Translations under genes and position numbers: made by a program
Notes under the pieces: generated by a model
Told to the model about the DNA's origin: nothing
Database searches by the model: none
What the model saw: the letters and a program-made list of their open reading frames with translations, nothing else
In this document: one piece after another, positions 1 through 7,210 of the stretch
Position numbering within the stretch: position 1 is the stretch's first letter
How the letters are laid out: every line of letters starts with the position of its first letter
DNA from: Planctomyces sp.
GTDB taxonomy: Bacteria > Planctomycetota > Planctomycetia > Planctomycetales > Planctomycetaceae
NCBI GenBank assembly: GCA_005778225.1
Contig: SXPC01000036.1
Span: 1-32,566 of the forward strand
Length of the DNA: 32,566 bases
Direction: 5' to 3'

Positions 1-18
1 AGAACGCGTAATTGCAGA

Positions 19-65
19 CCACCCATCCGTCCCGCACCCCACCCCCGTGGGGGACGGATGGGTGG
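19..65. repeat. Perfect 15-bp hairpin
   Basis: Bases 19-33 (CCACCCATCCGTCCC) and 51-65 are exact reverse complements around a 17-base C-rich loop. It has no T-tract on either side, so it is not an obvious terminator. It sits 20 bases before a half-copy of the dispersed palindromic element and may be another REP-like unit. Confidence 0.75.
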
Positions 66-84
66 GTGAAGTGCCGCGGTTTCC

Positions 85-174
85 CGTCCTGAAGGGACGA
101 TTTCTACCAGCCCAAGGTGAAACCCTGGGTTCGCGGGCACACAACATGAGTCTCCACCCTGAAGGGGTGGGTTC
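85..174. repeat. Palindromic element, left half only (copy A)
   Basis: Matches the left part of the complete copies at 14073, 15566 and 20275. It has the CGTCCTGAAGGGACG hairpin, the CCAG-CCCA-GGTGAAACCCTGGGTT arm (85-131) and the inner CCACCC/GGGTGG hairpin (154-170). The right terminal arm is missing. The matching right half lies at 934-984, beyond the next gene. Confidence 0.75.
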
Positions 175-332
175 AGCAGTCACTTCGCTATCCCAGCCTA
201 ATTTGCTGATGATTTTCAAAAGACGTTCGTTTTACGGATGTCATCATGAGTTTTTTGTTTGAAATAGCAGATTTCAAAATGCTAAGTTGAACTGAGCGCT
301 TGCTGTCGCAGGGTTTCCGCAGGGGCCATTGA

Positions 333-731
333 ATGTCGAACAATCCATCTAATCCAATGACGACTTGGCAGCAGATTAAGCGCCGTCGTCATGAGATTTA
401 TTCAAAAGTAATCGGTGCGTTATTTCTGGTTCCTCTTTCCTGCTATATTATTCGCTTAAGAAGCCTGCGAAGGGGCGATCCAGGCGCAATGATGAGCGAC
501 GACTCCCAGTATTATTTTTTCACGACAGCGATGACCTTTTTTGGTGTGATGATCGCCTTAGCCTGGGTTCCGCGAGAAGTTGTCGCTGATCGGCTTTATT
601 ACGGACGTCACGTTGGATTCGGTTGGCGTCTCCTACTGGCCTGGGAAGGCTGGTCCGCAGTCATCTGGGCAATCGGAATCGTAATCGCGATTCCGATTGC
701 AATGATCTTCATATTAGCAGCGTTCGACTGA
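333..731 (+). CDS. Hypothetical small membrane protein
   Basis: A 132-residue protein of no recognised family. Three hydrophobic segments are visible, at about residues 25-43, 66-84 and 109-130, separated by basic or charged stretches. The N-terminal 24 residues are polar and rich in Lys/Arg after the first Trp, and the protein ends only two residues after the last membrane segment. This suggests an integral inner-membrane protein, probably with three spans. The ATG at 333 is the first start in the frame, and only a weak purine stretch (AGGGGC) precedes it. The gene stands alone, and the opposite-strand frame overlapping its 3' end looks like a shadow. It is bracketed by two halves of a dispersed repeat (85-174 and 934-984), so it may lie in a segment inserted into one element. 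Function unknown. Confidence 0.6.
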   Translation: MSNNPSNPMTTWQQIKRRRHEIYSKVIGALFLVPLSCYIIRLRSLRRGDPGAMMSDDSQYYFFTTAMTFFGVMIALAWVPREVVADRLYYGRHVGFGWRLLLAWEGWSAVIWAIGIVIAIPIAMIFILAAFD

Positions 732-898
732 TTTCGATGTCCAAGCGATACGAGCCCTCCTGGAGGCAAAATTGGTGATCGACCTGCCTTATTTGCGTCT
801 TCTCGCGGGTGCCAGTGGCACCCGAGGGGGGCGATGGCGAGTGACATAGTCGATGCCATTGAGGCCGCATGGCGCTGGCGTCTTGTTCGCGTTGCTCA

Positions 899-918
899 CC
901 CAGCCATGAACGGCTGGG
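899..918. repeat. Short hairpin
   Basis: CCCAGCC (899-905) and GGCTGGG (912-918) pair around a 6-base loop. It is another short REP-like hairpin next to the half element at 934-984. No T-tract follows. Confidence 0.55.
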
Positions 919-933
919 CCACCCGACCGCAAG

Positions 934-984
934 TCACCCAGGATTCCACTTTGGGCTGACAGATGACGGCCCTTCAGGCCTCAG
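934..984. repeat. Palindromic element, right half only (copy B)
   Basis: Corresponds to the right terminal arm of the complete copies: a degraded ACCCAGG..TTTGGGCTGA hairpin followed by GATGACGGCCCTTCAGGCCT. The left arm is missing here but is present at 85-131. It lies about 30 bases beyond the stop codon of the minus-strand mqnC. Confidence 0.65.
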
Positions 985-1013
985 AACAAGATGCGTTAAG
1001 TCATCTTTGCCAA

Positions 1014-2183
1014 TCACGAAACCACCGGCAGCAGTGCCAGCGACGCCTTCTTCAACCCGGCCCGCTCGACCTTTGCGGTCACTGGCTGGCCTTCTTCGTA
1101 CTGGTCCAGGTACTGATAGAAAACGTTCCGCTGGCGGGGGATGTAGCCCAGGTCGATGATGCAGCGGCGGATTGTTTCTTCGGTCAGGTGATAGACGGTC
1201 CCGGCCTGGGAGACGACGTTTTCTTCGATCATCAGGCTCCCCATGTCGTTGGCTCCGAAGAGGAGGGCGAGCTGGCCGATTTTTTCTCCCTGCGTCACCC
1301 AGCTTGACTGGATGTTCGGGATGTTGTCGAGGTACAGACGGGCGACCGCCTGTGTCTTGAGATACTCAAATGCACCGGCCGGCGGAATGTGAGACATGTC
1401 GGTGTGATCGGGCTGGAAGGTCCAGCAGATGAACGCGGTGAAGCCGCCGGTTTCGTCCTGCAGTTGTCGCAGGCGATCAAGGTGTTCGATCCGCTCGGCC
1501 AGCGTTTCGACGTGGCCAAACATCATGGTCGCGGTCGACTTGCCACCCATCTTGTGCCAGACCCGATGGACGTTCAGCCAATCATCGGTCAGCACTTTGC
1601 CACGCGTAATTTCCTTGCGGACCCGATCAACCAGAATCTCGCCGCCACCTCCCGGGAGGGAACCGAGACCCGCGTCTTTGAGACGCTGCAAGACCGTCTC
1701 CAGCGGTAGCTTGGCGATCTTTGTGAAGTGGTGAATCTCGGGGGGCGAGAAGCCATGGACGTTGAAGCCGGGGAACTCGGCTTTGATATCGCGGAGCATC
1801 TCTTCGTACCACTCGAGCGTCAGCTTGGGATGCAGTCCCCCTTGGAGGAGAATCTGTTCGCCCCCCAGTTCGATCGTTTCGCGGATCTTCTGATGCAGTT
1901 CCTCTTTGGAGAGGACATACACATCTGGATCATTTGGCTTGCGATAAAACGCACAGAAATCACAGATCGCCGTGCAGGCGTTCGTGTAGTTGATGTTGCG
2001 ATCGATGTTGTACGTGCGAAAGGGCTCGGGATGCAGGCGCATCGTGACGGCGTTGGCAGCCTGACCGATGGCGGTCAGGTCGTGAGACTCCAGCAGCTGC
2101 AAGCCTTCTTCGGGAGTCAGTCGCGCGCCGTCAGCGGCTCGTTGCAGCAGCGAATCGATAGGGGGATTGACCTTGGTGATCAT
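1014..2183 (-). CDS. mqnC: Cyclic dehypoxanthine futalosine synthase (radical SAM)
   Basis: The 389-residue product is the radical SAM enzyme that cyclises dehypoxanthine futalosine in the futalosine route to menaquinone. The SAM-cluster motif CxxxCxxC is clear (ACTAICDFC, C70/C74/C77). It is followed by family blocks such as LLQGGLHPKL, HGFSPPEIHHF, LPGGGGEILVDRVRKEI, TATMMFGHVET and LQDETGGFTAFI, which fit MqnC better than the related MqnE. The length is normal for the family. The frame stays open further upstream, but that part lies inside mqnA in another frame. The ATG at 2183 gives the usual N-terminus with a short helix before the core. The start overlaps the end of mqnA by 53 bases, so the two are almost certainly co-transcribed and perhaps translationally coupled. 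The 3' end is close to a repeat half-element (934-984). Confidence 0.93.
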   Translation of the reverse strand: MITKVNPPIDSLLQRAADGARLTPEEGLQLLESHDLTAIGQAANAVTMRLHPEPFRTYNIDRNINYTNACTAICDFCAFYRKPNDPDVYVLSKEELHQKIRETIELGGEQILLQGGLHPKLTLEWYEEMLRDIKAEFPGFNVHGFSPPEIHHFTKIAKLPLETVLQRLKDAGLGSLPGGGGEILVDRVRKEITRGKVLTDDWLNVHRVWHKMGGKSTATMMFGHVETLAERIEHLDRLRQLQDETGGFTAFICWTFQPDHTDMSHIPPAGAFEYLKTQAVARLYLDNIPNIQSSWVTQGEKIGQLALLFGANDMGSLMIEENVVSQAGTVYHLTEETIRRCIIDLGYIPRQRNVFYQYLDQYEEGQPVTAKVERAGLKKASLALLPVVS

Positions 2184-2997
2184 GTCGGTGTGTTTCTGCC
2201 AGATGGGCTTCCAGATTGGTAACCAGTTCGTGATACAACGCGAGACCATGACGCTCTGCCGAGCCGAGCGTGAAATGCAGATGTTTTCCAAGATAGGTTT
2301 CGATGGTGCTGACGGGAAGCTTCAGCAGCGGTGATTCACGCTGGGAAATCTCGTGAATCCGTGAAACGCCCAGATCGCGGGCCGCTGACAACGTCTTCGA
2401 GAGGTCTGCCTCATCGACACGTCGCTCCCGGGCAACCCACATCGCGAAGACAAACGGCAGCCCCGTCCAGCGGAACCACTCGTCCCCCAGATCCCAGACA
2501 TCGTGAAATGTTTCCGTCGGGTCGAACATCGCCCGATCGCCGATCATCAGGATCGCATCCGCGTTGACCTCTTCGGTCGATTGATGCAATGGAAACGGCA
2601 CCCGCTCCGGCAGGACACCATAACGCTCGAATAGCATCACTCGCGAAAGCATCGCACTCGTCCGCGACCCTTCATCCAGGGCCAGCGTCTTGATGTCTCC
2701 GAAGGGAACTCGCGTGTACAGTTTCACGCTGAGCACCGGGCCTCGAGCCGCGACGCAGGCGTCGGACACGATGGCGTAGTCATCCCCACGCAGGTATTCC
2801 ACCGAAGGAATGAGGGCGACATCCAGTTCACCATTCTTCAACTGATCAGCCAGACGTGAGGGGTAATCCAATGTCAGCACACTAGCAGACAGTCGCCCAG
2901 AAAGCCCTTCAATGAGCGGTTTGGAATTCAGGTAACTCACTGCCCCGATCCGTGGGGCCGCTTTGTCGCGGGGCATTCGTTTGCTCATAGAGATCAT
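2131..2997 (-). CDS. mqnA: Chorismate dehydratase MqnA
   Basis: This 288-residue protein belongs to the MqnA/MqnD periplasmic-binding-like family. The N-terminal block IGAVSYLNSKPLIEGL is diagnostic for chorismate dehydratase, the first futalosine-pathway step (chorismate to 3-enolpyruvylbenzoate). Further family features include ELDVALIPSVEYLR and the segment LALDEGSRTSAMLSRVML. No signal peptide is seen, so it should be cytoplasmic. The frame is open upstream to 3216, but that extension reads through the long palindrome at 3134-3332 and is not credible. ATG at 2997 was preferred; 2988 and 2976 are alternatives, and none has a good Shine-Dalgarno sequence. The C-terminus overlaps mqnC by 53 bases. 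mqnB and mqnD are not in the window. Confidence 0.93.
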   Translation of the reverse strand: MISMSKRMPRDKAAPRIGAVSYLNSKPLIEGLSGRLSASVLTLDYPSRLADQLKNGELDVALIPSVEYLRGDDYAIVSDACVAARGPVLSVKLYTRVPFGDIKTLALDEGSRTSAMLSRVMLFERYGVLPERVPFPLHQSTEEVNADAILMIGDRAMFDPTETFHDVWDLGDEWFRWTGLPFVFAMWVARERRVDEADLSKTLSAARDLGVSRIHEISQRESPLLKLPVSTIETYLGKHLHFTLGSAERHGLALYHELVTNLEAHLAETHRHDHQGQSPYRFAAATSR

Positions 2998-3446
2998 GGC
3001 ATCACACTCACTACAATCAGAAGGGGCATTATAGGCCCACCGCAAGGGAGTACAAGCGGAATCAATTTCCGCGTCAGCCCATATGCACCTTCTCTTAATC
3101 AACCGTAATTCACTCCCGTACGTAACAGCCAAGAGACTGGAACGCAGAGGGAACAGAGTTGAGCAGAGGTCGCAGAGGAAAGCCGGAATTGATAACGCTA
3201 AGGCGCGAAGACGCAAATTAAAGAAAATCCAAGATTTTCCTGATACTTCTAACCTTTGCGTCGTTGCGCCTTCGCGTTAATAAATCTTCTCCGCGATCTC
3301 TGCTCCCCTCCGCGTGCTCTGCGTTCCAGTCTCCTTTCCCCCTCTTCTGCCCCCGTTTTCCCGTTGCCCATCCCCCATCCCTTGAACGAACAGGACCCGA
3401 CTCGTCATCATGGTAGCGCACTCAAGTTCGTCGAAGAAAGCACTCC
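2998..3446. other. Intergenic region between mqnA and hom
   Basis: This divergent spacer is dominated by the long imperfect palindrome (3134-3332). The remaining sequence must hold promoters for mqnA (minus) and hom (plus), but no confident promoter boxes were identified. Bases 3333-3390 are pyrimidine-rich and look like an extension of the repeat. Confidence 0.6.
3134..3332. repeat. Long imperfect palindrome, nested arms
   Basis: The outermost arms are an exact 16-bp inverted repeat: AGACTGGAACGCAGAG at 3134-3149 against 3317-3332. They continue with imperfect pairing towards the centre. The inner arms (3194-3217 and 3255-3278) match at 21 of 24 positions, with a 37-base AT-rich loop. Similar one-armed sequence (..CTCTGCGTTCCAG..) occurs at 27537-27585 and a shorter relative at 6293-6320, so this belongs to a dispersed family. 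It separates divergent mqnA and hom. Confidence 0.75.
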
Positions 3447-4751
3447 ATGAAGATTGCCATCGTTGGCCTCGGGACGGTCGGTTCCGGCGTTGCCCAGATT
3501 CTCACCACTCACAAAGCCCGTACCGCTGCCCGGACTGGCACCAATATCGACATCGTGCATGCCGTTGTGCGTGATCTGAAAAAACCACGCGACTGCGACC
3601 TCCCATCCAGCATCGTCACTGACGACCTTGCCGTGCTCAATGATCCTGCCATCGACACCGTTGTCGAACTCATCGGCGGCACCACGATCGCCCGCGACGT
3701 CGTCCTGACGGCTCTCAAGAACGGCAAGAACGTCGTCACCGCCAACAAAGCACTCCTCTGCGTTCACGGCGACGAAGTCTTCCGCACCGCCCGCGAACTT
3801 GGCAGGACGGTCTGTTTCGAAGCCGCCGTCGCCGGGGGCGTTCCGATCATCGAAGCCGTCGGCCAGTCCCTCGCCTCCAACCAGGTCACCTCGCTGGAAG
3901 GGATCCTCAACGGCACTTGTAACTTCATCCTGACCGAGATGTTCCTCAAGGAGAAAACCTACAACGACGCCGTCCGCCTCGCCCAGGAAAAAGGCTACGC
4001 TGAAGCTGACCCCACGATGGACGTCGCTGGCACCGATGCTGCTCAAAAACTGACGGTCCTCGTCCGACTCGCGTTCGGCCTGCGGATCTCGACCGACGAT
4101 TTCCTCGTCAAAGGGATCGATTCACTCACGCTGACCGACCTCCAGCAAGCTGCTCACCTGGGGTATCGCGTCAAGCTCCTCTGTACCGCCAAACTGCACG
4201 GCGACAAGCTCGAACTTCACTGCCAGCCAACCTTCATCCGCAGAGAGCAACCGCTCGCGGACGTCGATGATGCCTACAACATGATCGAACTCCACGGCGA
4301 CGCCGTCGGCAAAACCTGGTTCTCCGGCATGGGGGCAGGACAGATGCCGACCGCGTCTGCGGTCGTCGCGGACATCATCAGTTTGGCCGTCGGCCGCGCC
4401 CAACTGACCTTCCCGCGATTGACCCTGCTGGAAGAATCAACCGGCATCACGATCCTTCCCAAAGAAGAGATCCAGCGCCGCTTCTATCTACGATTCTCCG
4501 CCCTCGATAAACCGGGGACCCTGTCTCGCATCGCCAACGTCCTCGGCGAACACAAAATCAGCATCTCGTCGCTCATCCAGCACGACGAAACCCTCGGCCC
4601 CCCAACCCCGTCCACCGACGACGAATCCTACGTCCCGATGGTCATCATCACCCACCTCGCCACCGAAGGCCAAATGCTCGCCGCCGACAAAGACCTCGCG
4701 AAACTCAAGTGCTTAGCCCCGCCGCACGTGAGGTTGCCGATCCGGGATTGA
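3447..4751 (+). CDS. hom: Homoserine dehydrogenase
   Basis: This 434-residue enzyme catalyses NAD(P)H-dependent reduction of aspartate semialdehyde to homoserine, the branch step towards threonine and methionine. The nucleotide-binding loop GLGTVGSG is at residues 7-14. The catalytic domain shows NVVTANKALL (95-104), AGGVPIIEAV, the signature LNGTCNFI (154-161) and YAEADPTMDVAGTDAAQK (184-201). A C-terminal ACT domain begins near residue 347 (LDKPGTLSRIANVLGEHKI), which normally gives feedback control by threonine. Length and order are those of the monofunctional bacterial enzyme. The start at 3447 places the dinucleotide fold at the very N-terminus, as expected. It is the only gene of its pathway here. 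A repeat-rich gap of 178 bases separates it from the downstream kinase gene, so it is probably its own unit. Confidence 0.96.
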   Translation: MKIAIVGLGTVGSGVAQILTTHKARTAARTGTNIDIVHAVVRDLKKPRDCDLPSSIVTDDLAVLNDPAIDTVVELIGGTTIARDVVLTALKNGKNVVTANKALLCVHGDEVFRTARELGRTVCFEAAVAGGVPIIEAVGQSLASNQVTSLEGILNGTCNFILTEMFLKEKTYNDAVRLAQEKGYAEADPTMDVAGTDAAQKLTVLVRLAFGLRISTDDFLVKGIDSLTLTDLQQAAHLGYRVKLLCTAKLHGDKLELHCQPTFIRREQPLADVDDAYNMIELHGDAVGKTWFSGMGAGQMPTASAVVADIISLAVGRAQLTFPRLTLLEESTGITILPKEEIQRRFYLRFSALDKPGTLSRIANVLGEHKISISSLIQHDETLGPPTPSTDDESYVPMVIITHLATEGQMLAADKDLAKLKCLAPPHVRLPIRD

Positions 4752-4762
4752 AACGCTTCGAT

Positions 4763-4811
4763 CCTTCTCCCCCGGGGAGAAGGTGGCCGAGTCTTCGAGG
4801 TCGGATGAGGG
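4763..4811. repeat. Hairpin plus conserved tail
   Basis: CCTTCTCCCC (4763-4772) and GGGGAGAAGG (4774-4783) are complementary, followed by a tail ending in GGATGAGGG. From general knowledge this resembles a dispersed intergenic repeat seen in many bacterial genomes. It starts 11 bases after the hom stop. No T-tract follows, so termination is uncertain. Confidence 0.5.
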
Positions 4812-4852
4812 AACTCTGCGAAGTTGATACAACACGAATTTGAAAAAGACCA

Positions 4853-4918
4853 AGTGGCACAGACTTTAGTCTGTGCGATTCGATTGACAGGTTCTCACAG
4901 ACGAAAGTCTGTGCCACT
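4853..4918. repeat. Inverted pair of self-complementary hairpins
   Basis: The two 23-base arms (4853-4875 and 4896-4918) are reverse complements at 22 of 23 positions. Each arm is itself a hairpin: CACAGACT/AGTCTGTG at 4858-4875 and CACAGAC-GAAA-GTCTGTG at 4896-4913, the latter with a GNRA-type loop. The pair ends only 11 bases before the start codon of the next gene. Confidence 0.8.
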
Positions 4919-4929
4919 GATTAACCCTT

Positions 4930-5502
4930 ATGCCCACCTTCTACCTCATCGCAGGCCCCAACGGCGCCGGCAAAACAACATTCGCCAAGACGTTCTTGCC
5001 TCGCTACGCCAACTGCCCGCGTTTCCTGAACGCCGACCTGATCGCAGCGGGGCTTTCGCCGTTTGATCCTGATAAAGTCGCCGTTCGCGCAGGCCGCCTG
5101 CTTCTGGAACAGATGCATTCGATGATCGAGCAGAAAGAAACCTTCGCTGTCGAAACGACCCTTTCTGGTCGAAGTTACCTCAAGCTGATACAGACAATGA
5201 AAGAAGACGGATACCGATTCGTGCTCTTCTACCTCTGGATCTCCTCGCCCGAGATGGCGATCGCGAGAGTGGCCCAGCGAGTCAGGCAAGGTGGCCACAA
5301 CATTCCTGAAAAAGTCATCCGACGTCGCTACTCGGCTGGCCTTCAAAATCTCTTCGATACCTACAAAGACCTTGCCGACGACTGGTTTTTGCTGGACAAT
5401 AGAAAGATACCGCCACAATTGATTGCCGCCAGCGAAGCCGGGCAGACTCAAATCCTCGACCATGTGACCTATGATCGCCTCCAGCACTCCACTCCCAATT
5501 AA
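4930..5502 (+). CDS. Zeta-toxin-like P-loop kinase
   Basis: This 190-residue protein has a Walker A motif at its N-terminus (IAGPNGAGKTTFAK, residues 7-20) and a following FLNADLIAAGLSPFDPD block. An acidic FAVETTLSGRSY segment and the R-x-x-R-rich region RVRQGGHNIPEKVIRRRY come next. This order is typical of the zeta-toxin/COG4185 group of small nucleotide kinases. Family members phosphorylate UDP-sugars or other small molecules, and many are toxins of toxin-antitoxin pairs; the substrate here is unknown. The protein is cytoplasmic, with no signal or membrane segment. The gene overlaps the next frame by 32 bases and heads a compact trio with a Uma2 protein. No Shine-Dalgarno sequence is evident. 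A strong hairpin pair ends 11 bases upstream, which might affect translation. A toxin role is an inference. Confidence 0.85.
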   Translation: MPTFYLIAGPNGAGKTTFAKTFLPRYANCPRFLNADLIAAGLSPFDPDKVAVRAGRLLLEQMHSMIEQKETFAVETTLSGRSYLKLIQTMKEDGYRFVLFYLWISSPEMAIARVAQRVRQGGHNIPEKVIRRRYSAGLQNLFDTYKDLADDWFLLDNRKIPPQLIAASEAGQTQILDHVTYDRLQHSTPN

Positions 5503-5677
5503 CGCCACCATCGCCCTCGAAGCGCTCGCAACCGCTCAACGCAACCTCCTCGCCGACGCCAAACTCCACGGCTACAAACTCGTCGTCGAAGTGGACGGCA
5601 AGATTGTCGAACTGGCAGCCGAAGAGATTGAAGCCCTGCAAGACAATCCTTCGAACTCGAGTACCATCCTTTCGTAA
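5471..5677 (+). CDS. Small hypothetical protein, possible antitoxin partner
   Basis: This 68-residue acidic protein overlaps the end of the zeta-like kinase gene by 32 bases. Its stop codon directly touches the GTG at the start of the next frame. A helical N-terminal half (ALEALATAQRNLLADAKLHG) is followed by a strand-like YKLVVEVDGKIVELAAEEIE segment, then a short Ser/Asn-rich tail. No family was recognised. The position, small size and overlap suggest a partner of the kinase, as in toxin-antitoxin pairs. However, zeta systems usually place the antitoxin first, so the assignment is only a hypothesis. The ATG at 5471 is the only start that keeps the helix. Confidence 0.6.
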   Translation: MIASSTPLPINATIALEALATAQRNLLADAKLHGYKLVVEVDGKIVELAAEEIEALQDNPSNSSTILS

Positions 5678-5689
5678 GTGAACATCAAC

Positions 5690-6292
5690 ATGGTTGCTCT
5701 CATTATTGATCCTGACTACCAAGAGATGCTGATCCAGCAACGACAGGAAACCGGAGCCGACCGCTGGGACGAAGTCTGGGAAGGAGTTTACGTCATGTCG
5801 CCGGGGCCGAATGAAGAGCATCAGGATTTTGTTGCAGAGCTCGTTTTCATTCTTAAGACTGTGGTTCCAAGAAAAATCGGCCGCGTTTATCCCGGCATCA
5901 ATGTTTCGGATCGCTTCGACTGGACCAAAAATTATCGTGGCCCGGATGTTGCCGTTTATTACAGTGACAACCCTGCCGAGAACCACGACACCTTCATACT
6001 CGGCGGCCCTGATCTCGCGATCGAGATCGTCTCTCCTTACGACCGCACCCGTGAAAAACTCGACTTCTACTCCAAGGTCAACACCCGCGAACTCCTCATC
6101 ATCGACCGCGATCCCTGGAAGCTCGAACTCTATCGCCTGACCGACGGCAAGCTCACTCTCGTTGCTGACGTCAAGCCCGACGATTCCGCCTTTCAGACCA
6201 CCTCTATCCCGCTCTCCTGGCAACTACTCTCTGGCAAGGACAGACCGCAGATCAAAATCAATAGCCCGACCGGTCAAGAATGGATGATCTGA
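5690..6292 (+). CDS. Uma2 family (DUF820) putative endonuclease
   Basis: This 200-residue protein of the Uma2/DUF820 family has a PD-(D/E)xK nuclease-like fold. The core is visible as RGPDVAVYY (acidic residue of motif II), LGGPDLAIEIVSP (D/E motif) and REKLDFYSKVNTRELLIIDR with the conserved Lys. Members are abundant in planctomycetes and cyanobacteria, and their biological role is not established. A GTG at 5678 immediately after the previous stop also opens the frame. The ATG at 5690 is preferred because the paralogue at 20580-21179 begins with the same MVA(L/M)I sequence; the two are roughly half identical by eye. It is the last of three tightly packed genes. A short fragment of the CTCTG-rich repeat family follows the stop, before pyrE. 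Confidence 0.85.
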   Translation: MVALIIDPDYQEMLIQQRQETGADRWDEVWEGVYVMSPGPNEEHQDFVAELVFILKTVVPRKIGRVYPGINVSDRFDWTKNYRGPDVAVYYSDNPAENHDTFILGGPDLAIEIVSPYDRTREKLDFYSKVNTRELLIIDRDPWKLELYRLTDGKLTLVADVKPDDSAFQTTSIPLSWQLLSGKDRPQIKINSPTGQEWMI

Positions 6293-6328
6293 CCTCCGTG
6301 TCCTCTGTGCCCTCCGTGGTGAAATTCT
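6293..6328. repeat. Fragment of CTCTG-rich dispersed repeat
   Basis: The sequence CCTCCGTGTCCTCTGTGCCC and its continuation resemble one arm of the palindrome at 3134-3332 and the fragment at 27537-27585. It fills most of the short gap before pyrE. Confidence 0.4.
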
Positions 6329-6360
6329 TCCCAGATTTCAGTACGATAAGCTGGTCACTT

Positions 6361-6367
6361 GAAAGGA
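6361..6367 (+). promoter_or_regulatory. Ribosome binding site of pyrE
   Basis: GAAAGGA lies seven bases before the ATG at 6375 and supports that start. Many genes in this window lack such a site, so its presence is helpful. Confidence 0.5.
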
Positions 6368-6374
6368 CACCGAC

Positions 6375-6938
6375 ATGACAGCTCCCGCCTGGAAACAGCC
6401 TCTGATTGATCTTTACCTTGAACGTGCCCTCCTACGTGGCGATTTCACTCTCGCCTCCGGCAAGAAGTCGAACTTCTTTCTCGACAGCAAGCAGGTCACC
6501 CTGCACGCCCGCGGACTCGACCTCATCTCCCGAGCCATGCTCGAAGCGGTCAGTGATCTCCAGTACGACGCCGTCGGCGGCCTGACCATCGGGGCTGACC
6601 CCATCGTCTCCGGCATGGTCGCTCTCGCGGCTTCCTCTCAGCCCGACCTCGTCGGCTTCATTGTCCGCAAAGAAACCAAAGACCACGGCACTCAGAAGTT
6701 CATTGAAGGCCCCGTTAAAAAAGGGGATAAGGTCCTCATCGTCGAAGACGTCGTCACCACTGGCGGGTCTGCGTTGAAAGCCGTCGACCGCATCCAGGAA
6801 TTCGGCTGCGAAGTCATCTGCGTCGTCGGCATCTGCGACCGCTTGGAAGGAGGAGCCGCCGCCTTCGAAGCCCGCAACCTCCCGTTCCGTGCCCTGATCA
6901 CGATCGATGACCTCGGCGTGCCGAGGAATCCGAACTGA
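6375..6938 (+). CDS. pyrE: Orotate phosphoribosyltransferase
   Basis: This 187-residue enzyme joins orotate to PRPP to form OMP in pyrimidine synthesis. The PRPP-binding signature VLIVEDVVTTGGSALKAV spans residues 120-137. The N-terminal FTLASGKKSNFFLDSK block (25-39), the GGLTIGADPIVSG segment and the flexible-loop motif RKETKDHGTQ (98-107) are all as in the short, monofunctional bacterial enzyme. Residues expected for catalysis (Lys in the loop, the Asp pair in VEDVV) are present. It is cytoplasmic. The start is backed by GAAAGGA. No other pyr gene is adjacent, and the unit is probably single. A strong inverted repeat begins 63 bases after the stop. Confidence 0.96.
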   Translation: MTAPAWKQPLIDLYLERALLRGDFTLASGKKSNFFLDSKQVTLHARGLDLISRAMLEAVSDLQYDAVGGLTIGADPIVSGMVALAASSQPDLVGFIVRKETKDHGTQKFIEGPVKKGDKVLIVEDVVTTGGSALKAVDRIQEFGCEVICVVGICDRLEGGAAAFEARNLPFRALITIDDLGVPRNPN

Positions 6939-7000
6939 GGACGTTCTGATTCCACGTATCATGCAACGCCGTCACGATTTGTCATGGCAAATTCCACACA

Positions 7001-7129
7001 TGTAGGGTCCGCTGTGCGGACCGTCAATCGACGTTCAATCCTGATTGCGGCGTGTTCAGGCTGATGGCAAGACACAGGGATTTTTTCTCACAATACCGCG
7101 TATTCACGGTCCGCACAGCGGACCCTACA
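7001..7129. repeat. Perfect 22-bp inverted pair of hairpins
   Basis: Bases 7001-7022 and 7108-7129 are exact reverse complements. Each contains the small hairpin GGTCCGC-TGT-GCGGACC or its complement. The 85-base interior has no gene. A single arm of the same family, including the flank GTCGATTGA, occurs at 8759-8789. This is a REP-like pair in the spacer after pyrE. Confidence 0.85.
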
Positions 7130-7210
7130 GGTGACTCATACCGTCTGATTCTCGCCATAAAATCATGGACGGTATGTATGGGACGATTTTACTCGTCTCG
7201 TCTCGTCTCC

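Larger units (their letters stand above)
1..332. other. Intergenic stretch with hairpin and half repeat
   Basis: No convincing gene lies here. An open frame from 47 reads through repeat sequence and was not accepted. The stretch holds a strong hairpin (19-65) and the left half of the palindromic repeat family (85-174). The last 150 bases before the gene at 333 are AT-richer and may carry its promoter, but no clear -35/-10 pair was recognised. Confidence 0.6.

Noticed and set aside
47-262. Open frame on the plus strand at the window start
   Set aside because: It reads through a hairpin and the left half of a dispersed repeat; no family features.
3408-4046. 212-residue minus-strand frame
   Set aside because: Antisense to homoserine dehydrogenase; an Asp/Gly/Phe-rich shadow of a GC-biased gene.
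5315-6223. 302-residue minus-strand frame
   Set aside because: Antisense to the kinase, small and Uma2 genes, which have clear motifs; the frame has no recognisable domain.
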